20,673 bases of DNA from a virus: IMG/VR virus record IMGVR_UViG_3300025131_000536, positions 1-20,673 of that record. The stretch is one strand, 5' to 3'. A program made the position numbers and the translations under genes. Below the pieces are notes generated by a model. It did no database searches and was not told the DNA's origin. It was given only the letters and a program-made list of their open reading frames with translations. Within the stretch, counting starts at the first letter, position 1. Each line of letters begins with the position of its first letter. Of the stretch, positions 1 through 4,732 are shown in pieces.

Positions 1-206
1 AACTTTTTAGGTTTGTTAAGTTTATAAATGTAAGCTGCATCCCCCATCATAGCTGGATCAAATTCTTTTTGATATCCATAATTGATTCCATTGTGAAGAG
101 AGAACATCACATTGGTTACTAGATTATAGTCTTTTTGATTTAGAGAGCGCGCAAGAATGACGAGTGATTTTGTAAAATCAGTGATACCATCCGTCTTTTT
201 TACCAT
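1..206 (-). CDS. Unknown small protein, 3' end cut by window edge
   Basis: I do not recognise this gene. The frame is open from an ATG at 206 to the left edge and gives 68 complete codons with no stop. The protein starts MVKKTDGITDFTKSLVILAR and goes on with a segment rich in N, Y and M (FSLHNGINYGYQKEFDP). It looks soluble, without a membrane segment or Cys motif. The start is supported by a GAGG ribosome-binding site 9 bases upstream. The ATG lies 29 bases inside the end of the upstream zinc-finger gene, which fits the overlapping style of this operon. The C-terminus is outside the window, so length and family cannot be judged. Confidence 0.6.
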   Translation of the reverse strand, partial: MVKKTDGITDFTKSLVILARSLNQKDYNLVTNVMFSLHNGINYGYQKEFDPAMMGDAAYIYKLNKPKK

Positions 207-402
207 CTATATAATCCTCACACCATTTCATTACAGCAATTAAATTATGATTATGCATTCGTGGTCCGTGATTCGTGATTCCTGATCCGTGACAAAAAAG
301 GCAGGCTCCAGGGATGATACTTCGCGCTCCTTTAATCTTTCCTGTTCCTCTGCATTTCTTGCACCAGATGACTATTTTTTCTTTAAATGTTTTTGTATCC
401 AT
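178..402 (-). CDS. Small DnaJ-type zinc-finger protein
   Basis: A 74-residue protein carrying two CxxCxGxG motifs: C14-K-K-C17-R-G-T-G and C34-L-F-C37-H-G-S-G. In the DnaJ central domain, pairs of such repeats bind one zinc ion. Here a single zinc centre is expected and no J domain is present, so this is not a co-chaperone of usual form. A TTG lies in frame two codons upstream, but the ATG at 402 has AAAGG six bases before it and is preferred. Phages use DnaJ-like fingers in small regulatory or replication-associated proteins, and some marine phage polymerases carry one as an insert. The role here is unknown. A copy of the dispersed CGTGATTCGT-type repeat lies within the gene just after the second Cys pair. 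Confidence 0.7.
   Translation of the reverse strand: MDTKTFKEKIVIWCKKCRGTGKIKGARSIIPGACLFCHGSGITNHGPRMHNHNLIAVMKWCEDYIDGKKDGWYH
258..293. repeat. Dispersed repeat copy 1 (double unit)
   Basis: The block reads TTCGTGGTCCGTGATTCG followed by TGATTCCTGATCCGTGAC on the plus strand. It is GC-richer than its surroundings and partly self-repeating. Its first 15 bases recur exactly at 14494-14508, and 18 bases from 259 match 14769-14786 with one mismatch. It lies inside the zinc-finger gene and encodes ITNHGPRM there. Confidence 0.55.
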
Positions 403-484
403 TTGCAACCTTTATTATGATGTCACACTCAACTTCTTTTGTCGAGACATCTCCAAAGTCATTGGTAAGAGTCCCCTTCTTTTT

Positions 485-1138
485 TTATTTCTGCACGACT
501 TCGTACTTAACATTTTCAGGCATTTCAGTTAACGAAATACTATCCAGAGCATTCCCTGCTACCGATATACGTTCACAGGGGCTAACAAAAGGAGCTACCG
601 AATGTTTCAAGCTGGCAGGAAAGACAAAGATGTCTCGCTCTTCAGGAAAATGAGACTGATAAGTAATAAACTTTCTTCCTCCTTCTCCATAGGTAAACAT
701 AATACTACCTGGACCTCGAGAAGTTCCTACATATTCCTTATTCTCTTGTTTCAAGGCTTCAGGAATCTTTAAATAAATAACAAAGCTCAAAGCTTCCGAA
801 TGATCGTGGACAGGATTATATTCGTATTGTTTTTGAAAGTTAACCCACAGAGATTTTAAAAGATACTTAACAGGTTCATCCTTCAAGTCCCCTGTAAAGT
901 TTTTCCAAGCTCCGTGATAAAGATGAAAGATGGGATTAAGGAAGGTTTCGAACTTCTTTCGATCCATCGCATACTCTTCTCTAATATGCCCCGCTAGGTT
1001 AGAGCGGTAATCCCTATTCGAGCTGCGACTGATGTAGGCATGCTCGAGTAAATCTTTATGAAAGGCTTCACTGATTTTAAAACGAACCACACAGGGTCCC
1101 CAGTGAAAGATATGAATAGGAATATTAGGAGGTTTCAT
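485..1138 (-). CDS. Putative 2-oxoglutarate/Fe(II)-dependent oxygenase
   Basis: A 217-residue protein with the layout of a double-stranded beta-helix oxygenase. The first iron-binding segment is PVHDHSEALSFVIYLKIP (H111, H113, with D112 or E115 as possible acidic partner). It is followed by GSIMFTYG, then the C-terminal segment IFVFPASLKHSV with H179 as the distal His, and ERISVAGNA with R190 at the place of the 2-oxoglutarate-binding Arg. This matches phage 2OG-Fe(II) oxygenases of the CHP02466 type, which hydroxylate or demethylate an unidentified substrate using 2-oxoglutarate and O2. Which acidic residue completes the iron triad cannot be decided by eye. The start codon overlaps the stop of the SET-domain gene (ATGA), so the two are translationally coupled. 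That suggests action on the same target, which is an inference. Confidence 0.65.
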   Translation of the reverse strand: MKPPNIPIHIFHWGPCVVRFKISEAFHKDLLEHAYISRSSNRDYRSNLAGHIREEYAMDRKKFETFLNPIFHLYHGAWKNFTGDLKDEPVKYLLKSLWVNFQKQYEYNPVHDHSEALSFVIYLKIPEALKQENKEYVGTSRGPGSIMFTYGEGGRKFITYQSHFPEERDIFVFPASLKHSVAPFVSPCERISVAGNALDSISLTEMPENVKYEVVQK

Positions 1139-1449
1139 ATTTTATAAAAGGTGTAGTGCACGGTAAGTTCTTCACCCGCTGTGATATTATGCACCGTAAC
1201 CAAGTTCCAATATTTGTGAGGGTAATTAGGTTTATCTTCATACGTTGATCTTAATTCTACTTTTACACAATTCGGTTCATTGGCATGATTAATAAATCCC
1301 CCTAAAGGAGTTCTAAGAATATGTTCTCCAATTTTAATATGACAGGTTCCCAAGTTTGTTCCTTGAGCAATACCTTCTTTGGCAAACAGACCGAGTCCAT
1401 TTATCTTGGAAGTCTTAATAGTAAGGGTCTCAGGAAGAGGTTTGTACAT
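1135..1449 (-). CDS. SET-domain protein methyltransferase, minimal form
   Basis: A 104-residue protein consisting of little more than a SET domain. The SAM-binding GxG-type motif is in SKINGLGLFAKEGIAQG (residues 14-30). The catalytic pseudoknot is represented by GGFINHANEPNCV (residues 50-62, with N54-H55), and the final core motif is AGEELTVHY (91-99, ending in the SET-type Tyr99). SET proteins transfer a methyl group from S-adenosylmethionine to lysine side chains, and the family is known in bacteria and some phages and giant viruses. No pre-SET or post-SET zinc-binding region is present. The start has AAGGAAG a few bases upstream. The gene overlaps the preceding one by 20 bases and its stop overlaps the start of the oxygenase gene. 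The substrate is unknown; host ribosomal or nucleoid proteins, or phage proteins, are all possible. Confidence 0.8.
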   Translation of the reverse strand: MYKPLPETLTIKTSKINGLGLFAKEGIAQGTNLGTCHIKIGEHILRTPLGGFINHANEPNCVKVELRSTYEDKPNYPHKYWNLVTVHNITAGEELTVHYTFYKI

Positions 1450-1729
1450 CAGTTTCTTCCTTTAAAGAGTGAGGTCGTTTATAGGTTTTCCATTTGAGAT
1501 GCAGGATGTGTAAGCCATCTTCTGTTAGGATTCTAAGTTCCCAGCCCCAGGGCTTCGCAGTCTCCCAATGTTTGATATAAGTAGGATACTCACTGAAGCT
1601 GTCGCCTCGATTAGAGAGATCTTCCCACCCTAACACTTTATCTCGATCGTTATAACTTTTTATACCCGCTTCAATGTGTTCGACTAAATTTTTTTGAGGC
1701 GGAGTTAATATAGGTTCTGCTTTTTTCAT
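1430..1729 (-). CDS. Unknown 99-residue protein
   Basis: I do not recognise this protein. It is hydrophilic and Trp-rich, with the segments DKVLGWEDL, YIKHWETAKPWGWELRIL and LHLKWKTYKRP, and has no membrane segment or Cys motif. The ATG at 1729 lies 59 bases inside the end of the lipoprotein gene. That is a long overlap even for this operon, and no strong ribosome-binding site is visible. There is no later Met, so either this start or a nearby non-ATG start is used. The 3' end overlaps the SET gene by 20 bases. The frame stays open through a region where the other leftward frames are closed, which supports it being a real gene. Confidence 0.6.
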   Translation of the reverse strand: MKKAEPILTPPQKNLVEHIEAGIKSYNDRDKVLGWEDLSNRGDSFSEYPTYIKHWETAKPWGWELRILTEDGLHILHLKWKTYKRPHSLKEETDVQTSS

Positions 1730-1916
1730 AAATATGGTTTTTTATATCTTTGTCGGTACTCATAATTGTTAACACATCAACACCATTGTAGGCTTTGACA
1801 TAGGCATTTTGACTAACCGCTATGCTGCCACTACTCATTAAAAGGGCAAATTCAGAACAACCTGTTACCAATAAGGTTAAAAGAATCACAGCTATTAATT
1901 TTTGGGGGTTCGCCAT
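1671..1916 (-). CDS. Small lipoprotein
   Basis: An 81-residue protein with a typical lipoprotein signal: a basic N-terminus (MANPQKL), a hydrophobic stretch IAVILLTL, and the lipobox LVTGC followed by Ser. After cleavage and lipid attachment to the Cys, a 60-residue mature part would sit on a membrane facing the periplasm. It begins SEFALLMSSGSIAVSQNAYV. Candidate roles are a spanin-like lysis lipoprotein or an envelope or superinfection factor, but nothing in the sequence decides. Upstream in-frame TTG and ATG codons exist at 1949 and 1940. The ATG at 1916 is chosen because it places the signal peptide at the N-terminus and has AAGGAG 11 bases before it. Confidence 0.7.
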   Translation of the reverse strand: MANPQKLIAVILLTLLVTGCSEFALLMSSGSIAVSQNAYVKAYNGVDVLTIMSTDKDIKNHIYEKSRTYINSASKKFSRTH

Positions 1917-2131
1917 AAGATGAATTGCTCCTTGATCCATTGAATACAAGATTCAAACTTGCCCTCAGGATCCGAAACTTTAATATTATTTCGTTCTATG
2001 CCATTGATCTTGAGTATAAGCTTTTTTTCATCATGAAGGAAGCACACAGCAACCTCTTCGATATTAGGGTCTCTTAAGATGCGAAGGCGTTCAACATCCG
2101 CAGAGTGAATGCCATCCATTCTATTTACCAT
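1895..2131 (-). CDS. Unknown 78-residue protein
   Basis: Not recognised. It is a small alpha/beta-looking protein with alternating segments such as IEEVAVCFLHDEKKLILKIN and a C-terminal helix ESCIQWIKEQFILW. A second ATG lies four codons inside, and neither start has a clear ribosome-binding site. The gene overlaps its upstream neighbour by 11 bases and the lipoprotein gene by 22, consistent with a tightly packed polycistron. It has no membrane segment and no metal-binding motif. Confidence 0.6.
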   Translation of the reverse strand: MVNRMDGIHSADVERLRILRDPNIEEVAVCFLHDEKKLILKINGIERNNIKVSDPEGKFESCIQWIKEQFILWRTPKN

Positions 2132-2312
2132 TCAGTTTTTTCTTATAAACTTCTACGGATATGCCCTCTTTTTTTGCCCGGAATTTAATGTAGTCATCCA
2201 CCAATTTAGAGATCATCCCTGCGGGTGCTCTAAATTTTTCTTTGCACATACCTTTTAAAAGTCGGTAATCCTCAATTTTTACTGCAACGCTTTTCCATTT
2301 ACTTATGTCCAT
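2121..2312 (-). CDS. Small protein, possible ribbon-helix-helix DNA-binding fold
   Basis: A 63-residue protein. The segment SVAVKIEDYRLL (8-19) could be the DNA-contacting beta strand and start of helix 1, and APAGMISKLVDDYIKF (29-44) a second helix, which is the pattern of ribbon-helix-helix regulators. The protein is rich in Lys. The start is well supported by AAGGAG four bases before the ATG. It overlaps the upstream gene by 14 bases. The fold assignment is an inference from pattern only; if correct it would bind DNA as a dimer and might regulate this operon. Confidence 0.65.
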   Translation of the reverse strand: MDISKWKSVAVKIEDYRLLKGMCKEKFRAPAGMISKLVDDYIKFRAKKEGISVEVYKKKLNGK

Positions 2313-2493
2313 GTTTCTCCTTGTTTATATCGTTAATTTTATTTTCTAAGAGAGTAACGATTTTTTGAATGTCCCCCAGCTTACTTTTAATAAGTTCCAG
2401 TTTTTTTGAAATTCTGCCTACCTGTAACTCTTTAAAATAATAAGATCCTTTTTGTCCTTCTCCAAACCCACTCTTGCCAAAAGGTTTAGCCAT
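2299..2493 (-). CDS. Small coiled-coil protein
   Basis: A 64-residue protein with a Gly/Lys-rich N-terminus (MAKPFGKSGFGEGQKGSYYF) followed by a long amphipathic helix from about residue 22 to the end. Its Ile/Leu spacing in RISKKLELIKSKLGDIQKIV and LLENKINDI is heptad-like, so it probably forms a dimeric coiled coil. No family is recognised. It overlaps its upstream neighbour by 8 bases and its downstream neighbour by 14. The ribosome-binding site is weak (AAGAG adjoining the ATG). Confidence 0.6.
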   Translation of the reverse strand: MAKPFGKSGFGEGQKGSYYFKELQVGRISKKLELIKSKLGDIQKIVTLLENKINDINKEKHGHK

Positions 2494-2728
2494 CTCTTGT
2501 TTTTTTCATAATAGCCCCTACTGTGGTTTTATCATACCTAGCTTGAGCATCGTCAAGTTTTCTTTGAATCTCCGTTTTTACTTCTCCCAGAGCTTTAATC
2601 TCTCCTTGCAACACACCACTATGATAAGCCTCAGTTGAAATTTTAGCAAACTCCATGACGGAGTCGCTAAAATTATTGGGAAGTGTTGTAGTTGTATCTA
2701 GTGTTGTAGTTGTATCTTTAGTATCCAT
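2486..2728 (-). CDS. Unknown 80-residue protein with Thr-rich repeat
   Basis: Not recognised. The N-terminus holds a perfect six-residue duplication, DTTTTL at residues 5-10 and 11-16, encoded by an 18-base tandem repeat. The rest is a probable long helix (GEIKALGEVKTEIQRKLDDA). There is no membrane segment. The ATG lies two bases after the stop of the 33-residue membrane protein gene, and the gene overlaps the downstream coiled-coil gene by 8 bases. Confidence 0.6.
   Translation of the reverse strand: MDTKDTTTTLDTTTTLPNNFSDSVMEFAKISTEAYHSGVLQGEIKALGEVKTEIQRKLDDAQARYDKTTVGAIMKKTRDG
2683..2718. repeat. 18-base tandem repeat, two copies
   Basis: The unit GTGTTGTAGTTGTATCTA occurs twice in a row, with the last base of the second copy changed. 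It lies in frame inside the Thr-rich N-terminus of the 80-residue gene, where each unit encodes DTTTTL. Replication slippage could change copy number without breaking the frame. Confidence 0.8.
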
Positions 2729-2730
2729 AA

Positions 2731-2832
2731 TTATAGTCCTGTTTTTTTATAAGTTAATAGAGGGAAAATTACTAAATGTGCTAAAATTATAACTCTTAGC
2801 TCTAGCGGTGCTGCCCAAAATATCTCTATCAT
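2731..2832 (-). CDS. Tiny membrane protein, 33 residues
   Basis: A short open frame encoding a single hydrophobic helix. MIEIFWAAPLELR is followed by VIILAHLVIFPLLTY and the basic tail KKTGL. It would sit in the inner membrane with the Lys-containing C-terminus probably cytoplasmic. The stop is two bases before the next ATG, as expected for a member of this polycistron, and no other leftward gene fills this space. There is no good ribosome-binding site, so the call rests on hydrophobic pattern and position. Small membrane proteins of this type in phages include holins, antiholins and superinfection or membrane-targeting factors; no choice can be made here. Confidence 0.45.
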   Translation of the reverse strand: MIEIFWAAPLELRVIILAHLVIFPLLTYKKTGL

Positions 2833-2911
2833 TATTTCGATACCATTATAGTAAATCCCATTATAATATAAATTATAGTACAAATAATAAGAAACAAAGT
2901 AAAGCGAAATA

Positions 2912-3103
2912 TCATTTAATTCCTAGGTTTTTTAATGCTATTGCATACTTCTTTTCGTCCTTAACAACTTTTCCACATAGTTTGCAGATCAAAGGATTAC
3001 GATCTTTTCTCATCGCTGCTGTAATACAAGTTCCTGCGTTCTGCCCACTATCTTGGAGTTGGGCTATCATCTGTGCGAATTCTTCCTTAGTAGATGAGGC
3101 CAT
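2912..3103 (-). CDS. Small protein with one CxxC motif
   Basis: A 63-residue protein: an acidic N-terminal helix (STKEEFAQMIAQLQDSG), a middle part with one Cys (GTCITAAMRKDRN), then LICKLCGKVVKDEKKYA. The CxxC with C26 upstream might form a partial zinc site or a disulfide, but there are too few ligands for a certain zinc finger. The start overlaps the end of the 35-residue membrane protein gene by 17 bases. After its stop there are about 80 bases without a recognisable gene before the 33-residue gene. Confidence 0.6.
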   Translation of the reverse strand: MASSTKEEFAQMIAQLQDSGQNAGTCITAAMRKDRNPLICKLCGKVVKDEKKYAIALKNLGIK

Positions 3104-3194
3104 AAGTTGCCCATATAATTAAAATTAAACTAATCTTCGGAAAGATAGCCATAAGTAATAACAATAAAACAAAAGGCCAGCCCCAATTACTCAT
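3087..3194 (-). CDS. Tiny membrane protein, 35 residues
   Basis: A short open frame encoding an almost fully hydrophobic protein: MSNWGWPFVLLLLLMAIFPK followed by ISLILIIWATYGLIY. It could form one long or two short membrane segments with a Pro-Lys break between them. The ATG overlaps the last codons of the upstream 90-residue gene, which sets up translational coupling, and its end overlaps the CxxC gene by 17 bases. It fills what would otherwise be an 80-base gap. Holin-like or membrane-modifying roles are possible but unproven. Confidence 0.6.
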   Translation of the reverse strand: MSNWGWPFVLLLLLMAIFPKISLILIIWATYGLIY

Positions 3195-3459
3195 GCCATT
3201 TGTCTCCGTTGCTTTGTTCTCGTCTCTCAGCTAGTTCATCGTACACTAATTGAGTAGCCAGGCTCGTACTAAAAGGATGAATAATAATTCCTTCGCCATT
3301 AGTTAATTTTATTCCTTTAATAGCATCTACATACATATCAAAATCTGTGGAATCTTCTAGTGGAGATCCTGAAGGATCATTTAAAGGGATACGGGCTAAT
3401 TGTTGGTCGACTTTCCCTATGATAGTATTCAACAAGGAGCTCTTACTTTTAAGTTTCAT
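3187..3459 (-). CDS. Unknown 90-residue protein, first gene of leftward accessory operon
   Basis: Not recognised. The N-terminus is basic and helical (MKLKSKSSLLNTIIGKV), the middle is acidic (SPLEDSTDFDMYVDAIKGI), and the segment GEGIIIHPFSTSLATQLVYDEL resembles the end of a small alpha/beta protein. It is the promoter-proximal gene of the leftward block. The predicted -10 element ends only seven bases before the ATG, so the mRNA is expected to begin at or next to the start codon. Confidence 0.6.
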   Translation of the reverse strand: MKLKSKSSLLNTIIGKVDQQLARIPLNDPSGSPLEDSTDFDMYVDAIKGIKLTNGEGIIIHPFSTSLATQLVYDELAERREQSNGDKWHE

Positions 3460-3466
3460 ATAGTCT

Positions 3467-3495
3467 TATATATGTGGGATATACTGCTAAGTCAA
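3467..3495 (-). promoter_or_regulatory. Strong sigma70-like promoter for leftward accessory operon
   Basis: On the minus strand TTGACT (3490-3495) and TATATA (3467-3472) are separated by exactly 17 bases. The spacer contains TATCCCA. The ATG of the first gene follows the -10 element after seven bases, so transcription would begin at about the start codon (leaderless or nearly so). Its position in the only divergent gap of this part supports the call. Confidence 0.7.
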
Positions 3496-3502
3496 CCAAA
3501 AA

Positions 3503-3718
3503 ATGAAGTATATTTTGATAATATGGGTGTGTTCATTCATTCAAGGAAATGCATGTTTAGCCCCAATTGAATACCCTGTTTTATATGATAGTTGGTATGA
3601 ATGCTCTCGTGCTGCCCATCAAGAATCTATCTCAATGATGTCCAAACTAGGGTATAAAAATGTTAATGATTATCAAATAGGGATCAAATATGTATGTAAA
3701 GGAGTTGCTACTTACTGA
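3503..3718 (+). CDS. Small exported Cys-containing protein
   Basis: A 71-residue protein with a signal-peptide-like N-terminus (MKYILIIWVCSFIQGNA). The likely mature part starts CLAPIEYP and carries C18, C34 and C65. The Cys at 18 lacks a proper lipobox, so a lipoprotein is less likely than a secreted or periplasmic protein. The pattern of SWYECSRAAHQESISMMSKL and IKYVCKG is repeated in the next gene, so the two appear to be paralogues. I recall similar small proteins in marine phages but know no function. No ribosome-binding site is visible before the ATG, so initiation may be leaderless. Confidence 0.7.
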   Translation: MKYILIIWVCSFIQGNACLAPIEYPVLYDSWYECSRAAHQESISMMSKLGYKNVNDYQIGIKYVCKGVATY

Positions 3719-3731
3719 GTATCCCTATAGA
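3705..3731 (+). promoter_or_regulatory. Possible promoter for second exported protein
   Basis: A TTGCTA-like -35 (3705-3710) and TATAGA -10 (3726-3731) are separated by 15 bases. The spacer ends in GTATCCC, similar to the spacers of the two other promoters nearby. The ATG at 3740 is eight bases past the -10. The short spacing and imperfect -35 make this weaker than its neighbours. Confidence 0.35.
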
Positions 3732-3739
3732 GTCTGTGG

Positions 3740-3976
3740 ATGACATTCACAGCCTTTATTCTATTTGGTCACATCTGTATTGCCACCCCACAACCCTTTG
3801 ATGAATGCTGGAATATCTATCGTACCCCCCAGATTCGCTATCCTAGCGAACGTACATGCCTGAAAGCTGCTAGAGACTACATACACGGCGCACAACAACA
3901 TTATAAGCGTCTAAAGCTCTCTGTGAGCCAAATAGAGCTATATTGTATAGGAATAGATCCGGTAGAGCCCCTATGA
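3740..3976 (+). CDS. Small exported Cys-containing protein, paralogue of the upstream gene
   Basis: A 78-residue protein with a hydrophobic N-terminus (FTAFILFGHICIA) that lacks the usual Lys or Arg, followed by PQPFDEC. C23, C40 and C69 are spaced 17 and 29 apart, close to 16 and 31 in the upstream protein. Both share an S-x3-C-x2-AA pattern around the middle Cys and a Y-x-C near the end. This supports gene duplication and export. No Shine-Dalgarno sequence precedes the ATG, and an in-frame TAG a few codons upstream rules out a longer N-terminus. Function unknown; surface exclusion and host envelope interaction are possible. Confidence 0.65.
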   Translation: MTFTAFILFGHICIATPQPFDECWNIYRTPQIRYPSERTCLKAARDYIHGAQQHYKRLKLSVSQIELYCIGIDPVEPL

Positions 3977-3984
3977 TTAAACTA

Positions 3985-4014
3985 TTGACATTGTATCCCA
4001 ACATGCCTTATTAT
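3985..4014 (+). promoter_or_regulatory. Consensus promoter for the 88-residue gene
   Basis: A perfect -35 TTGACA (3985-3990) and TATTAT -10 (4009-4014) with an 18-base spacer; reading the -10 one base earlier (TTATTA) gives 17. The spacer holds TATCCCA, shared with the leftward promoter at 3467-3495. The ATG at 4020 begins five to six bases after the -10, so the transcript is predicted to start at the start codon. Confidence 0.65.
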
Positions 4015-4019
4015 TACTT

Positions 4020-4286
4020 ATGAAGTACTATCGTATCAGAATGATAGTGCAAGGACGTCTCTATATTGAGGCAATTGAGGCTAAAGACCTTGACAGCGCC
4101 TTTAAGATTCTGACTAAAAAGGCGGCTGATGGTCTTATAAAGATAAAAGAAGATGTGGGCTTTTATCAAAAGAAAAAAGTCCAGATCACTTATGAGGAGG
4201 TAAAGCATGGTACTTCAGGAATTAGTGCAAACGAAGTTAGACCTGGAACACAAGTGGGCAAAGAAAGCTTTAACATCGCAACGTGA
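4020..4286 (+). CDS. Unknown 88-residue protein
   Basis: A small protein with a beta-rich N-terminus (MKYYRIRMIVQGRLYIEAIE) and a helix (AKDLDSAFKILTKKAADGLI), a layout seen in small phage proteins of unknown function. It then has a strand-like KKKVQITYEEV. The last 27 codons overlap the next gene in another frame, and this tail (GISANEVRPGTQVGKES) has a different, low-complexity character, as if constrained by the other frame. No ribosome-binding site is present; a consensus promoter directly before the ATG suggests leaderless translation. The hydrophobic opposite-strand frame across it is judged a shadow. Confidence 0.6.
   Translation: MKYYRIRMIVQGRLYIEAIEAKDLDSAFKILTKKAADGLIKIKEDVGFYQKKKVQITYEEVKHGTSGISANEVRPGTQVGKESFNIAT
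4195..4200 (+). promoter_or_regulatory. Perfect ribosome-binding site inside the 88-residue gene
   Basis: AGGAGG, part of GAGGAGG, lies six bases before the ATG at 4207. It decides the start of the overlapping 57-residue gene and is the strongest Shine-Dalgarno in this part of the window. Confidence 0.8.
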
Positions 4287-4380
4287 GGACATGAAATGGT
4301 TAGATATTAAAATTAAAGATGTTAAAAAATTAGTTGATAATGAGATAAACCAGGACGAAAAATTTTCGATTGCAACATGA
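4207..4380 (+). CDS. Small charged helical protein, 57 residues
   Basis: A short gene that starts inside the 88-residue gene in another frame, with an overlap of 80 bases. The protein is strongly charged and probably one or two helices: MVLQELVQTKLDLEHKWAKK, then EDMKWLDIKIKDVKKLVDNE. It has no Cys and no membrane segment, and coiled-coil dimerisation is possible. The perfect AGGAGG at ideal spacing is good evidence that it is translated. It is the last gene of the rightward block and ends ten bases from the convergent LAGLIDADG gene, with no hairpin terminator visible between them. Function unknown. Confidence 0.7.
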   Translation: MVLQELVQTKLDLEHKWAKKALTSQREDMKWLDIKIKDVKKLVDNEINQDEKFSIAT

Positions 4381-4390
4381 ATAACTACAT

Positions 4391-4732
4391 TTAATGTTCG
4401 TAGTGATCTACGATACGCTGTAACGTTTCCTTTTTTACAATACTAAAGGGTAGGATATATTTGGCCAATTTATAGGCATCTCTAAAAGAACATCTCCATC
4501 TCCAATTATCAAAATTTTGTTTGTGGCGAGCTCTTCGTAGATTTAAAGTTCCGAAACCGGCTTTCTCTTTAAGCCATTCCATTACTCCTTTATGATTCAT
4601 TTGAATTTCAACATGAATACTGGAACATTTATAAAATTTATTATTTGAACATTTCTTTACTCTTCTTCTACAATCAATCCAACCTTCTCCGTCAACAATA
4701 CCAGCAAAATACCGAGCATCATTTTCAGTCAT
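4391..4732 (-). CDS. Free-standing LAGLIDADG homing endonuclease
   Basis: A 113-residue protein with a single LAGLIDADG-type motif, FAGIVDGEG, at residues 9-17; the conserved acidic residue that binds the catalytic metal is E16. With one motif it should act as a homodimer that cuts a long, partly palindromic site. The C-terminal part (RDAYKLAKYILPFSIVKKET) has the helical pattern usual in these enzymes. It is the last gene of the replication operon, overlapping the 57-residue gene downstream of DNA polymerase by 8 bases, with AGAGAG before the ATG. No intron or intein surrounds it, so it is an independent selfish gene, possibly aimed at the polymerase locus of related phages. That target is an inference. 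Confidence 0.75.
   Translation of the reverse strand: MTENDARYFAGIVDGEGWIDCRRRVKKCSNNKFYKCSSIHVEIQMNHKGVMEWLKEKAGFGTLNLRRARHKQNFDNWRWRCSFRDAYKLAKYILPFSIVKKETLQRIVDHYEH

Noticed and set aside
178-402. DnaJ co-chaperone fragment
   Set aside because: Only one zinc centre and no J domain; the gene has its own start, ribosome-binding site and overlaps, so it is a small complete zinc-finger protein and not a fragment.
2683-2718. Start of a CRISPR-like or iteron array
   Set aside because: Only two abutting 18-base units without spacers, in frame within a Thr-rich coding segment.
4014-4208. Leftward 64-codon frame with a hydrophobic N-terminus
   Set aside because: It is antisense to the 88-residue gene, which has a consensus promoter, and it has no ribosome-binding site or operon context.
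4381-4390. Terminator between convergent genes
   Set aside because: The ten-base gap holds no hairpin or T tract; no terminator can be supported here or at the convergent overlap at 13865-13881.
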